Assembly: GCF_023343835.1 (NCBI RefSeq)
Contig: NC_064433.1
Span: 135,745,957 to 135,809,956 of the forward strand
Direction: 5' to 3'
DNA: 64,000 nt
DNA from: Lagopus muta
Lineage: Eukaryota > Chordata > Aves > Galliformes > Phasianidae
The position numbers were made by a program, and so were the translations under genes. Below the pieces are notes generated by a model that worked only from the letters and a program-made list of their open reading frames with translations, ran no database searches and was not told the DNA's origin. Positions 43,560 to 57,292 of this stretch are shown piece after piece (position 1 is the first letter of the stretch; every line of letters starts with the position of its first letter).

Positions 43560-43620
43560 ACCTGCTTAATGGTTGGGCTAGATGATCCCACTGGTCTTTT
43601 CCAACCTTAATGTTTGTATC
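43560..43620 (+). mobile_element. CR1 3'-end remnant
   Basis: About 60 bp matching the CR1 tail: AATGGTTGGGCTAGATGATC, then GGTCTTTTCCAACCTTAATG and TTTGTATCC in place of the octamer. Confidence 0.75.
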
Positions 43621-45819
43621 CTTGTTTTAGATTTTCCTTTATTGTGAAGATTCTGACATTGTCTTGCATAACAGAAGAATAAGACGCTTTAAAAATATGG
43701 TGGAGTTGTTTACTAGACAGTAACTTTTTTCCTTAGCAGTTCCTCTCCAAAAGCTCATGTCAAAGCAAATGAAGACACAACAAGGTTTTTGTAGAGAAGT
43801 GCATCTAAATAAGGGCCTGGGAGAGCGGTGGTGCTTGACTGAAAATAGCACACTGACCTTATTTCTATGCCACTAAAAATCTCTGAGAAGATTTAATGCT
43901 AGTTTTTGCCACTATGTAAAGGTCAATACCCAATTAAAAAAGGTTTAGGATTAAGGCTTTTTGTAACATGTCTTAACTGCAAGCAGAAGCTTCTCTGAAG
44001 GGAAATTTCACTGCATTGCCTTGCTAGACTGTCATATTTTGGTGTACCTAGATATATTTTTAAGTTGCTGCCTGACTAAAACTTACGTGAAATCTAGTTA
44101 CATGCTGCCAGTAACTCCTTTGAGAGCCATCCAAATTTATGGTTAAACTGAAAAAAGGCTCAGCTTGATGCTGCTTGATGAGGATGCATGCAGCTCCAAA
44201 CCAAGCAGCCCCCAGTTGGTGGTTTGGGAACAGAAGTGAGAGGAGGAAGAAGGGGAAGTGTTCTTGGGGACGTGGGGAAGCAGCTGAGGTTACGCGGGGA
44301 GAGCAAGGACGTGAGCTTTGCTGATCATGCAGTGGCTTGCCCAGTTGCTCAGAAACCCATCTGAACACCTATCCCTTCTGCTACAGAATAATGCCTGGGA
44401 GAGATGACCCACTGAGAGCTCAAATGTAAACTCGTGTCTGACTTCAAGTATTTCAGTCCCTCCTCTCACCAGCATTTTCTAGTGTAGCTAATACAGTTTG
44501 CAAGAAATACAAACAACTCCTCTGTGTTGAGTGTAGCTCCAGCTGTTGCAGGAGAGTCCCTGTGCATCAGATTGATCCCACTTAACTTGAGGGGAAAAAG
44601 CCCTTCAGCATTGCGTTGTTAAACTACTTTTCCATTAGCAAGAAACAAAGGGTAAGGGGACTGCACTCCTGATTTGCTGTGCCTTGAGTGGCCAAAGCTA
44701 TAGGGAATGCATGTGAGCCTGAAGACATTAAACTTCAGAGACTTGATCCTGAAAAAAAAGTTTGGTCATGCATTTTTTAATTTAGTTGGTGGGGATTTAT
44801 TATTTTTGTTTTATTTTTTATTTTTTGCTCATGTTGAGGGGGAAAATAAGTATGTACTGCCATTGTCTTTTCAGGTCCCTAGCTCAGTGTTAAGGAGGAA
44901 TAGGCCGCAGATTAACATTAGAATTTGGGAGAGCTACTGGCTGTTCGGGTGGGGTTAAATGACCATCTGGGGGAAAATGGAACATGATTCTGAATTTTGC
45001 TACACTGAAGCATCTTGTCTTCTTATTTTGCAACTGTTCCAGAGTTTAGCTTGTATCATTTTTCAGTTCAGCTAAACTCAGTGCTGATAGGTTCTAATTA
45101 TGCACGTTGCTGGAAAAAAAACTGAGCCAAGCCACCATGGTTGGTTGATTGGTTTGTGATACAACTGCATTATAGGGGAGGTATTCCATCTTTTGTGGTA
45201 GAAGAAATCCTGTTCTGAGATTTTTCCAAGGAGTTAAACTGTTAACACCATGCATAAAAGTTGCCTTAGAAGGAAGTAACATTTGGGTCAAGGTGTAACT
45301 GCATTCTGTGTCCTTTCAAATGGATTGTATAGAATGAATCACTGTGGTTTACATGCATCTGCCCTTCAGTATCAGTAGCTGTAAAGCATCTCCTCCCGTT
45401 GTTTGGAGGAACCATGAAAAGAAGGTAGGGAGTCACATGAATCTATTTTAGCATCCACTTATTTCACTACCAGGTATTTTGCCAACCTGTGGCAGGCACG
45501 TCAAGAGACAAGAGGGCTAGTCAACAGAGCTGTGTCCCTGCATGTATCTGCATCGCTGCCAGTGAATCAGTGAAGCTGTTCCTGCCTGTCTAAACAAAGC
45601 AGCCTGTAGCATGCACACTTACAATTCTTGTCCTTGAGAAGTGAGTTTGGGAATTTCCTCAGTATTTTTCCCCTGAAGCTAGAGGCCTTTCAATTTTTCT
45701 AGTTGGTTCTCAGGCTCCTGAGTGGTTCCTTGGGGTGACTGAGGGAATGGTGATGGAATGGCTATGACTGATGGGAATCTCTTTTTGAAGCTGAGGGGTG
45801 GGTGGGTGTCTGTTCTTGG

Positions 45820-45922
45820 GGAGTGTTTTTTGTTGTTTTTGTTTGGGGTTATGGGTTTGTTTTTTGCTGTTTTGTTTTTTTTTTTGTTGTTGTTTGTTTG
45901 TTTTTGTTTTTTTTTCTTTTAG
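45820..45922 (+). repeat. T/G-rich low-complexity block
   Basis: About 100 bp made mainly of T-runs separated by single or double G, probably expanded from GTTT/GTTTT units. Confidence 0.85.
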
Positions 45923-46082
45923 GAAAGAAATAAAGGATGCCTGCAGTATTTGTTGAGGCACAGGAATTGCTTGGGAGAGTTCATACTGAGGAGTTGCTGT
46001 CTGTTATTACTTTTAATGCAGAAGGAAAAATGCGTTATGCAGGCTTATAGAGCTGTTCTCTGAAAATAAACTTGCATGGAAT

Positions 46083-46130
46083 AATAAAGCCTCAGAATAC
46101 CAAAAAAAAAAAACAAAAAACAAAAAAACA
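46083..46130 (+). repeat. AATAAA followed by interrupted A-tract
   Basis: AATAAA at 46083-46088 followed 14 nt later by 12 A, then C-interrupted A runs. It could be a simple A-rich repeat, a polyadenylation site or the tail of a retroposed transcript; no parent sequence was recognised. Confidence 0.6.
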
Positions 46131-49100
46131 CCACCAACAAAAACATTGGTAACCCTTGAAAAAATAGCAGCACTTATTTTTGCTATTTCTTTTCCTTGTA
46201 GCCTATCGCATACAATCCTACCCTAGATATATCTAATGGAAGTAACTCTGTTAACTTGGGAGTGTGTGGCTGGGTCCTGCTGGTCCAACAGCCTCCCACA
46301 AGAGAGCTGTTAGCTGCCAGCCTCGCCCTTGTCTTCTGCCTTCCCTTTCTATCACAGATGGGCTGGGTGGAACAGACTGCAGTACCAGAACTGCCACTCC
46401 ACTCAGCCTGCAGCTGCACAGCGTGGGTTGTAGCAGTGGTGACGTTCAAGCCCTTTGAAACTGCTCAAAGTACTTCCCTTGAAGGAGATGTAGCATTTAC
46501 ATAGGTATTACACTTTTGTATGTCAATGGCATGAACCAACTATTGATGAAATGAGAGTGCTAAGAAGGCTTTCATGTGTAAGTGGTGCTAAGCACTTTGT
46601 AAAGCTTATATTGACGCTTTGGGTATGTTGTTACTCTTTAGCTGCTGATAGAATCAGTTGGATCAACACAATTATCATATCTGTTCTTTGCACAATTTGT
46701 TGAGACTGCCTTTTCAATGCATGAGAGCTAGTTGCACGGCGGGTGCTGGCTTGCAGTACTGTATTCCAAGAGGTGTATTTTTTAAGGGCTCACTGACAGT
46801 TGTCTGCTAGGATGTGCTAGGCTTTTCTTCTTTAACCCAGAATATTCTCACCTAAAGTTTGCTTCATGTTCCCACGGCAATCTGACAAGATTTCCACTGC
46901 CTATACGCTTGGCTATAAAGGACTATTATAATTTATGATGGGTCCTACGTGGGAGTTGTACATAGTCTGAGCACCCACTTCATCCTCCCCTGCAGATGAG
47001 TCCCTTTGGATAGCTGCCTAGATGAATCCACATTTTGGAAAGGTTTGCCTCATCTGCTGTTAACAATAGAAGACTGTAACTTTAAAGATGACTAATCTTT
47101 TTGAAAGTTTGCTTCCCTACACACCCTTCCAACTGAACATATGAGGTAAAGAGGAAGAAAGAAAGAAAAAAAAAGAGTAATGCCTTTGAAACTTGCCAGC
47201 ACACACAGTGACTAAGCAGCACAGAGCAACAGCTTCTTCTTTTGAACTTTTTAGTGTTTCTCTTTTCATAATACTGTTCTTCAGGGGTCCTTTTTTCCAT
47301 GCCTGGCTTAAATCCCACTCATCCTTATAGAAAGCACCCATGACTTGAATGGGTCAGTAACGAAGAAATGTTTACTCAGAAAATATTAGTGTTACATTTT
47401 TTTTAAGTATATCACTTTATTGGTTAAAACAAGTGACAGGAGAACTTTGGAGATGGGATTTGATTTTTTTTATATTATTTTCCTAATTGGTCTTTTTAGA
47501 ATGGAATTTTTACCATAAGCTATGGAGTTGCTGATACAAGCAGGACTGTTTATAGTCCCTTATGGCCTTGTGAACTTTTCATCATCTTTCCTGATTTGAG
47601 GTTGAGTGAAACAACGTGGAAGTGACACTGAGGGAATGGAATGTAATTGATTGGGAGCAGAGGAAATGTACTAGGTTGTCAAAGCTTCTGTTGATAACAC
47701 CACTACTGCAGTTTGCAGGTTGGTACTGCCAAATCACAGTTGGGATCTCATAATACCAGGTGCTGTCCAAACACAGAAAAGATGCAGCTCCTGTCCCTAG
47801 AATCTCTGTAGCCAACTCAAACAGTGGCAGCCAAGCAGGGGTCAAATATCAGTATGTACACACAAAAAACAAAAGGCTACTTTTGCCTAAATGTTTTGCT
47901 GCTTTTCCTCTTGTACTTCACAGTGACTCTGAATGCTCCACATTAACTGTGTTGTTTTCATTAATAGTGCGTATGTTTGTGTCTGATGGGGATTTCGTGG
48001 TAATTCTTCATAATTGTTTGGATCATCTGTCTCATTATTACTTATGATTGGATTGATTTACCTGTCTTTTCCATTTTTAGTTTTTATTTTGGTGCTGCAT
48101 CTCATGGCCAGCGTGGAACTGGGGCTGGCCTTGAAAGTGTTTCAAAGTTAATGTGGAGGAAAGGGTACTGACAGTTTTGAGAGAGAGAACACTGTATTTC
48201 AGGCCAGTTAGAAGGTCTCAGGAAGCACTGAAAAGTTTCCAACCGATTGTCTACTTGCAGGAACAGAAATGAAGTCATGGAGATCAACTCACTGTTTATG
48301 CTCTCCAAGAATTTCCTGTTTCATAGAGATCCCATAGTTGCTATGAGATCTTCTTAAACATCCTTTGACAAGCCAGAAGGGGAAAGGAGGAGATGCTGAG
48401 AGGCAGCAGCACTGCAATAAGAAATGAGCAGGTGTCTGTATGCCATACCCAACAGTGCCACTGCTGTGGGACAGGAATAAGCTTTTGGTTAGCTGATGTT
48501 GGTCCACTGTATTTTTCCTCATCTATTTGCTCTGCACTCTCCTAGAGCGGTTGTGATGGCCACAGGATGGGAATGTTGGACATTTTTATTTTTCTTTTAC
48601 TTAGTTTTAATTACTGTTTACATTTAGTCTAATTTTATAGCAGAATTTTAACTATATACCTGTTAACCTTGCTGCTCCCCATGATCTGTTTTTTGATATA
48701 TGGAAGAAAAGTGGCAATTGTCATAGGATTCTCAGGTTCCTTTGTTTCATTCTAACAGCAGCATTCCCTATCTATAAAGCATCTCTAGATTCTCTGCAGA
48801 CACTACTACATTGCTTACAATTCACACATAATAATAAGAAGTATTGCTGTAAAAAATACCCAACTAAATATTATAATCCTGAGGAAATAAGAGTCATGCA
48901 AATGCTGCATGAGTTGACCAAGTTAACACCTCTGACTAGGGTAGGAAATGTGCTGTACCTGAAAAAGAACCAAGACGTTAATCAAATTCTCATTAAATAT
49001 TCAATCCTACAATCTTAAATATGGAATTCATGTAGGATTCAAATATTTGCTAACTTCAGACTTTTTGAGTAGCATCTTTAAATAGACACAGTTTCTTCAC

Positions 49101-49871
49101 TTCCATGAATAACTTTGCATTTTCTGCACTTGTCTCGTTTTTATTTTCCTCTACTCTGTGGCTTGCAGTGACAACGTAGCAATTCATGAATGAGTGGGTG
49201 ACATTAAATGTCACTGTTCATTCTAACCAGTATTGATGTAAAAGGTCTATGTGTTTGCTGGCTAAATCCTGGGTTTAACAGAAGGCACTTATTAGTTCTG
49301 TTGTTAGAATAATTGTTTCTTTAATGACACAGTGATGATGTATCTGATTGTGCACAGAAGCAGAAAAGACAGCTGATGGAACTACAGTGCAAATTACAAA
49401 TTGCAGTCTCACAGGAAGATAATGGTAAAATTTTAGGGTGTTTTTTGTTGTTTTTTTTTTTCTCCTGAAAATTGCCCTGTATTACTCTAATTCATGTACT
49501 TAACTCTGGGTGTGAAGTAGAAGCAATGATTAACTAGAACTTCCTTATGATTAACCTTAGCCATGCTTCCTTCATGTCAAGCAGAGGAATACATTTGCTG
49601 CTGGCATATGTTTGCTAACTCATGTTATTAGCAGCAGCACTGCCATCTTGACTGAGCAGGATTTACACTAGTAATACGGTCATTAAGGAGTTAAATACCT
49701 GTATCAGTTACTCTTCTAAATCTCTTTATAGTCAAAGGAGGGAACAGGGACTTTTTGAGAACAAGTAATTTTAACCCTACATAAATTTTTCAGGTAATTA
49801 CTCAGGAGAGCATCATTTGCACACCGTGAATTACGTTATTGCAAATTTGATATGACAAGGAGAAATGATTT

Positions 49872-50112
49872 CAAACTAAAAGAGGGGAGATTTGGACTGG
49901 ATATAAGGAAGAAGTTTTTACAATCAGGGTAATGAGGCACAGGTTGCCTGGAGAGGGGGTGGATGCCCATCCCTGGAGACACTCAAGGTCAGACTGGACA
50001 TGGCTCTGAGCAACCTGATTTAGCTGTAGGTGTCCCTGTTCATTGCAGGAGAGTTGGACCAGATGGCTTTTAGGAGTCCTTTCCAACTCAAATCATTCTA
50101 GATTCTATAAAA
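49872..50112 (+). mobile_element. CR1 LINE, truncated 3' end
   Basis: Forward CR1 tail: GGGGAGATTTGGACTGGATA, TAAGGAAGAAGTTTTTACAA, then GTGGATGCCCATCCCTGGAG, and TCCTTTCCAACTCAAATCAT ending ATTCTATAAAA. Confidence 0.92.
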
Positions 50113-53100
50113 TTATGGCATAGCAGATAAGTTGCTAGTCCACAGACTAAAGGATAACTTCAAGAACGTATTAAATCCAATTTTTATTTCTTGCATTATA
50201 TAGTTTGCAAATTCAGCTAGACATAACTTCAAAAGAGCCATATTAATTTACGAGAACTGTACCTCTGTTAATAACGTGCTGCCTCTCCATGGACTGCTGC
50301 AGAATACTCCATGCCTCGAGGCTTAAGAACTGCTGTCAAAGAATTGAAAGTGCCTTACTTGCTTTGGAAACACTGAATTACTCAAAAAGAAAGTTGTTTG
50401 GGGATCTCGTCCATCAGCAAAGCTCTGAAGTGGCAAAACAGCATCCAGCTGTCGTTGTATGTGGAGTTTTTGGCTGACTGACACTGTGGTTTGATGCTGC
50501 ACCAATGCAGGCCCTCCTGGGTTTCCACAGGACAAACAATGCTTGCCCTTGCCCAACCCCATCCTACTCCCAAGTGTACCCATAGCTTTTTACACAGACC
50601 AATGGTGCTGGGTGAACCCTTTGGCCTGCCAACATGGCTGAAAACCAGTCCTCCCTTGCGTCTGAAGTAAATTAAGGTCAGAGCAAGACTTTGGGGCTTG
50701 GGCAGCTCAGCTCCAGCTTCACCTCAGGGCCAAGAGCAGCCTGGCAGGGAGGATATGACAGCACCTTTGGACTTGAACAGTGGGAGACAGATCCCAAAAG
50801 CCACAGGGGATGTGGTTCTTTCCTGTGCTCTCCAAAGTAGACTGTGAAGATCATGTGAAGATATGAAGTCTTTTTTTTATGGGGAAGGCAGGACAATGGA
50901 TTCTGTATGGCTAAATAGAAGTAATTCTCTGTTTCCAATTCTGCAGTTGTTCTCATCTGAACTCTTTTCAGATCTATTTGTCTTTTCTCTTAGGAACTCT
51001 GTGGAAGTGGTTCTTCACCACACTTCATACACAGTGGTGTAATCCGTTAGGCACTGTACAAACAGGCACTTGTGTTCACTGTGGGGAGCTGCTGGGGCAG
51101 GGGATGTGGTTTTTTGCAGTGCTTGGCCCACTGATACTTCTAGCACAGCAGGGTGGTCATCTGTATCCTTCCTCATAAACAATAGAACAGCTGTCAGTGG
51201 AAAAGATGGAGAAAAGGTGAAAAACTGAAAAGATGACTCTGCAGAAAGCTGACATCTTCACAGTTTTCAGTCCCAGTGTCGTGTCAAGCTCTGGTTCTTC
51301 CAAAGAACTGGAACCTGAAGCCAACCATCCATCCATCAAGCTAACCACTGCACATGCAAGGTTTGAAAGAAAGGAAGGAAAGCAGTGAAAACTGGAGATG
51401 AACTAACCACATTGTAACCAAATATTTGTGGTTTTGACAGAGAAAAAACATGAAACCAGAAGCAGTCTGAAATTTAAAGGAGCAATAAAAGAAATAAGTA
51501 AAGGTATTAAAAACACCCTTCTGAATTGTTTGGAGAGGCACTTGCACAGTTAGCTCCTTCTTCCAGAATATGAATAATAACAATAATCTTCAGTCAGAGT
51601 GCTTTATCCTGCCAAGGTTTCAACATTGCTGTAGCCCCTCTGAACACTGGTTTGAACTTAAGAACTCGACTTCTATTTAAGAAAGGGGGAAAAAAAATCA
51701 CCATGGGAAAGCATTCCATTCTTGAGCAATTTCTTATGTGCAACAGTTTGTCTCTAATTCTTTTCTAATTAATTTGGTATTTATGAAGAATCAGAGCTGG
51801 AGCTAGCCCTGTTCAAGAAGACTGTCATCTGCAATTAGTTACAGTAAAATGTTCTAAGGGAAACATGGGAATTTCCTCATACTATTAATGAAAAGGGACT
51901 AAATCTTTCCTCTTCTAGAAGTCCCACATAAGTCTTTTCTACAGAATCTGGATTTCTATATACATTTGCATTTTTAAGCTGTTCTGGTTGCAAGCCTTCC
52001 TTAGACTCCAGAAAGTCCCTTCCCATGAAATCTCAGATCTTTGGTTACATCATCGTTCAGCAGCAGTCAGTGTTCAGACAGCACAGCAGCACGAAGGACA
52101 GGAACTGCAGCAGGCGTTGCTGTGCTCCAAAATACAGGCTGTGTACTGACACAAACTCAAAAAGAGCAACATTTATGCAGAAAAAATGATATGGCAGAAA
52201 TGACCTGTGCCAACAGTTGCTTCTTAATGAGATTTTCAACTGTCTTTATGTTATTTCTCTGGCTTTTTGAGTTTCCATGAAAGGGACAAAGCATGCATAC
52301 TTGACACGGGTTTGATGACATAAGGAGAAGCAGTGTCTCCATAGATTCATAGGACATGGGAGGGGAGAAAAAAGCAAACCAGAGGTGAGTAATTCTCAGT
52401 CCAAAGGTTCAGCTTTTTCTGACGTTGTTTATAGTATGCCTGCCAACTCAGCACCTACACTTCTAGCTGTAAGGGGCACATAACTGTGCCTCCAACAAAC
52501 TGCTTTTCCCTCTAAACTCAGAAGTTCTACATGGAGAGAAAAAAGCAATGCAGCACTATGAATCCTGCAGAAAGTATCAACCTTTATAACCTCTGAGCTG
52601 CGCAATTACAGTACATCAGCTCCCAGGTGCTGGGCCGTGACTGCCCTCATGCTCCTGGCCACTGGTGGGTAAATGCTGGTCCTCCACCAGCCCTCACACC
52701 AGGTGGGACCCTCCAGCTCTTCCAAGAATTGATTCTAGTGCTTATCTGGAAGAATGACAGAGCCAGCTGAAACTGCCCTGCTGACTGAAGAGTAACCCTG
52801 ACATAGACAAAGATGGCCAGCTCCTGCCCAGTTAGAATTTCTTCACCATTTGTAGTTCAAGAGCAGGGGCACAGTTGTGAGGCCTCAAGCAGAGCTGGAG
52901 TGGTTAGACTTGGATTAAAGGAGAACGGCTTTCTGCCCCTTCTGATGATGGCAAACCACTGGTGATCCTCAGATGTACTGTCTATGTTTGCAACTAGTTT
53001 TGGTGGATCCTAAGCACTGGGTAATGTAGTTCAGTCTAAACCTCCTTTACTGTCATTCCCAGCTAAAGGCGGTCTGCTTTGTGGCTTCCAGACTTTCTCT

Positions 53101-53254
53101 AAAGCCAGAATTCACACAGGCATATTTTGCAAGTGCAATTTCTGTACCTAAAATTTACATATTACTTATGCTGAAGCATTTTCTAGCTAGCCCAGCCTCT
53201 CCTGCCTTGGACTTCTGCTGCCCAATTCAAGTGAAGCACCATCACACTGGGTGA
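50113..53254. other. Non-coding DNA, nothing recognised
   Basis: 3.1 kb with only short ORFs and no repeat family I can name. Confidence 0.5.
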
Positions 53255-53342
53255 CATGGTTAGTGGGCATGGTGGTGATGAGCTGATGGTTGGACTAGAT
53301 GATCTTGGTGACCTTTTCCTACCTTGACAATTTTATGATTAC
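53255..53342 (+). mobile_element. CR1 3'-end fragment
   Basis: TGACATGGTTAGTGGGCATG, GATGGTTGGACTAGATGATC, then GGTGACCTTTTCCTACCTTG and a final TTTTATGATT. Forward orientation. Confidence 0.85.
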
Positions 53343-56300
53343 CTTTCATGAGTTCTTCCAGTGCAATACCCAGCAAATGGCAGTGCATGGAAGAATGACC
53401 TGATGAAGAAAGGGTTGTGTTACTGAACATGGAAATGAAGTGGCAGGGTTAGTCTGTTATGTGCTCAGAGAGCAATAAGCACAAGGAGACCAGCCAAATC
53501 AGAACAGAATGAAGACATCCTAACCACTTAAATGTGGTCACTCGTAAATGACAATGGAGCTGTGCTAGCCAGAACCTGCTGTACCAGACCATTTTTGCTC
53601 AGTGTGAGCCTCCTTGGTGGTGATTGCCACCAGAAGGATTTCTGTGCTTAATATCTGTGCTTTAAAGCTATTGTTTCTTTCCTTTGTCTTATGCCAAAAT
53701 AGATTATTTTTTAATCTACAGAGTACATAGTATATCTGGAGAGCAAGCAAACACCAGCAGTCATATGCCCTTCCAAACAATGACACGCTGCCAAAATACT
53801 TGGATTAGAATTCTTCTACTGAATTATGTATGGTTTTGAGGCTTTATTCATGCCTTTGTAACACACACACTTTTATGGTCACACCTTCCATCATACTTAC
53901 ATAAAGATGGCTTTGCAAAGAGACTGTTCTTTCCAGAAATAACTATTTCCCTATTAAGATGGTTATCTCAGTACTCGTTCATAGGCAAATAATATTTCAG
54001 AGCTGAGCTATCCTGCCCATGACAGTAAGAATCTTTCATATACGTGGCAGAAATTTCTTGTGCCTTCCTTGTACTAGCAGGAGCAAACAGTTGTTTGATA
54101 GTGGTCTTTCAAGGACAGCAAGTTCCCTTCCAATTCAAATGATTCTATGATTCTAGGATTCAGAAATGACTTTCAGGAAGATCAAATACCAAAGAAGCAG
54201 AAGCAGTTTGCCCTGAATCAAGGTTTCACCTCAGGTGCCACTAACAAGCAGGAAGAGATCTCAAAAATTCCTTGATCTAATGGCTGTTCCTTAAATCCAC
54301 AGATATGGGAATGCTAAATGGATTATACCATCAATACGAATTTCAGCTTCTTCTATTATCCGTACAGAGATCTCTCCCTCAGCAGATTGAAGCCATTTCA
54401 GAACAAGAGGTTTTGATTTTCTCCCACGAGCTCTAGACTTCCCCATCTGCTCACAGTGCAAGCTGGGAGCCCCAGGCACATTTATTTGCTCTGCGAGTCC
54501 TGACAGCAAACCAGTGCTGGGGCCCCAGGGACCTTCACTGGAGGAGATGGCAGCAGAACCTGCAAGTGCTGTCTCCTCATGGCTATTTGCATCCTCCTCC
54601 TGCTCTCTCTCTTCTTCCCACCTGGAAAGCAACTGAAGTTACATGGACAGATGCAGGAATTATGTCTTGGAGGTCCTTCTTTTACTGGCACAAGAAGCTT
54701 CAGTAACGTCACAATGCTGGGTTTTAATTGTTTTAATTAATCAGAAAAAAACTAAAATGCTTTTTGAGGAAAAAAAAATCTTTTGTTTCAGTTCTGGTTT
54801 CCTTTCAGAATGAAATGCATCTCTTTTCAGCTTTCTCTTTCAATGTTTCCTTCAAGTTCACTTCCTACTAAATGAAATATGAAAGAAAACACTCAAAGCT
54901 GGTGCATTTTAGGTCAAACCAAGTAATTCATTTATCCTCAAATTCTTTTTCTCAAGCCTTTTGATTTCACCATCTGTTTTGGAAATGTTTCTCTTTCAAT
55001 GCAAGTCAAAATATTTCTTTCTTTCTGCTTTTTCTGAACTCTCTCTGATTCAGGATGTCCACTATCCGTGCTGTCCTACTTCCAGATGAATAACCGAGAC
55101 CTGCTTGCAGAGAAGACTTTTCATCACTGATAATTTAACACAGAGATTCTTAACTTTCTGATGAAAGAAATGGAAATATTTGCGATCCTTCATTTCAAGC
55201 ATGAGCCAAATGCCAGCAGGCAGAAGATACTGCTTGTGATGAGTTGTAGCAAAAGGATGGTGCCAGCATGTTGTATAAAGCTGAGCCAGAAAATAAAAGG
55301 ACGTGAGAGGAGATGAAGTGTCTTTAGAAATACATTAACTTCAGAGCTGGCTTGAAAGCATTTTCACTCCCAGTTGAGGAGTGCTTAGAGTTTGTTGTCC
55401 TGAAATCCTCAGGAACAAAATTTTAAGCAAAGTCAAGGCGCTCCATGTGGATTTCAGGTTTTGCTTATTTAAAGCTTTCAGTTGTTGTCACTGCAGGCCT
55501 GACAATCTATGGGAAACTCCTGTATCTGTTCAAAGAATGTGCTCATGGGGGGCAACACTGATAGCTTCCTCACGTGGGGGCCCTTTGGACGTGGGTATGT
55601 GGCAGTACTTGGGACTGAGGCCCTGTGCCTGGGAGGGCTGGCCCAGAACTCTTTAGAGCACACATTCAAGAAAAAAAGAAAAAAAAAGAAAGGAAAAGAT
55701 TATGGGAAAGATATTGGTTAAAAAAAAAATCAGTTTTCCAGTACCCCATACATCTAAATATCTAATTCCATACACTTGAATGTCTAATGTGAAAGAATAA
55801 AAGGGATTGTTATATGAAATAATTCTACATCTGCAAGTGATTTTGAAAGCCAGCACATATGCTGCAGACATAAAAGGAAGCTAAACAAAGTAGACAGATG
55901 GTCAGTCACCAAATTAGATGCAATCAGAATATGGAAAGGTAATTTATCACATCCCCCTTCCCAGCTTTTCATGTAGATGCTGGACATGGCAAGCTGTTAA
56001 TCTATCCTGATGAGTGCTTACAGTAGATCTGGGAGTTCTGAATGCTGCCAGACCTCATTTGCATTCCTCTACCTATGTCTGTGGTTTCAAAGTGCAGTAA
56101 ATCCATTACTTGGAGCATTAGGACTCCTGGTAATCGTACACGTTGCAGCTACACAATGCAAGTGCTGACTTAGGCTTTGGTGCTCTGCAAGTTCCCACAG
56201 TTTATTTGTTGTATTGGCAAGATTTTCTCCATGAGATCTAGCATCACCTGCTTGCACCTCTTTACCACTATGCTCAGTCACCTGCCATCCCTTACAGCCA

Positions 56301-57292
56301 GCCTAAAAGCAGCATAAATCTCCTGCCACACGCTCCTCCTTCCCCAGGGACACAGGAATCACGTGCCTGGGCTGATCCGCGTGACATCTGTGCTGGGATC
56401 TGGTGTGCACAGAGCCAGATTATGGCACCCCATTTTTTCCCTGCATTCCCCCATATGTTAAGACTGAGCGTCCCTTGAGTAACAAATGTGCTGTTCTGAT
56501 TTTTCATTTGACTTCCCCAGAAGATTTTGGAGCGCACCAGTTAATCCCAGCAGCAGGATGTGAAAGCCTGCCCCTGCATTTCAACTTCCCTTTTCCTCAT
56601 TTTCATTTCTCTCTGCTATCCTAGAGGATCATGTAACTTCCCCCAAGCCAGAGGCTTAGCAAAGCCCATCCAACAGTGGCTCCTGGGGCTGAGGTCTGCC
56701 ATGGTGCCACGATTCAGCAGCTGTGAGCAGTAGGGCTGCATGTGGAGAAGACAGCTCACCTGTTCCAGCACTCACTGTTTCCAATGAGATCTGCCCCTTT
56801 CTTTCCCAACCCCTGCTCTTCCTCAGCACACACTCCCATCCTTGCTGGTTCCCTCCAGTAAATGTATCCAGTTTACTGCCACAGCAAGGATTTACTTCTT
56901 TGTGGAGTTAGTTGCCTGCACTCTTAACAAAGGTGGATCAGAAAAGCACAAGTGTCAGGCTGAACAAATCAGCAATAGCTAAGGAAAGAAGGGGGCAGGT
57001 GCTTTTAGCAGCAGTACTCCTCTACAGTGATTGAGATTGTGTTGTCTAAACATACCTTTTGCTGTGCCCCCATCACTCACATTAGCTACGAAGATCACAA
57101 TGTAAGAAAGGGCAGAGACTTTTCCATACTGTAAGACTCTCCCACACTGTAGGACTTTCTCATACTATAATGACAGAAACACTAAAAGCAGCATTTAACA
57201 CTGAACCTGTAGAAGACAAAACACAGGTTTGTGACCATTCACCTGTGCTTGTCCCTCTCCTGGGGTCCATACCACTAATGTAGAAACAACAT
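53343..57292. other. Mostly non-coding DNA, no gene called
   Basis: It contains a CR1 remnant (54090-54157) and a 113-codon minus-strand ORF (54291-54632) with an acceptor-like site near its start but no recognised domain. An A/G-rich run is at about 55670-55700. Confidence 0.45.
54090..54157 (+). mobile_element. CR1 3'-end remnant
   Basis: TTTGATAGTGGTCTTTCAAG, then TTCCCTTCCAATTCAAATGA, ending in the duplicated ATTCTATGATTCTAGG octamer. Confidence 0.75.

Larger units (their letters stand above)
43236..49871. other. Non-coding DNA downstream of SOWAHC
   Basis: AT-moderate sequence with no recognisable gene. It contains a CR1 remnant (43560-43620), a T/G-rich block (about 45820-45920) and an A-rich tract after AATAAA (46083-46130). 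ORFs are short and without domains. Confidence 0.5.
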
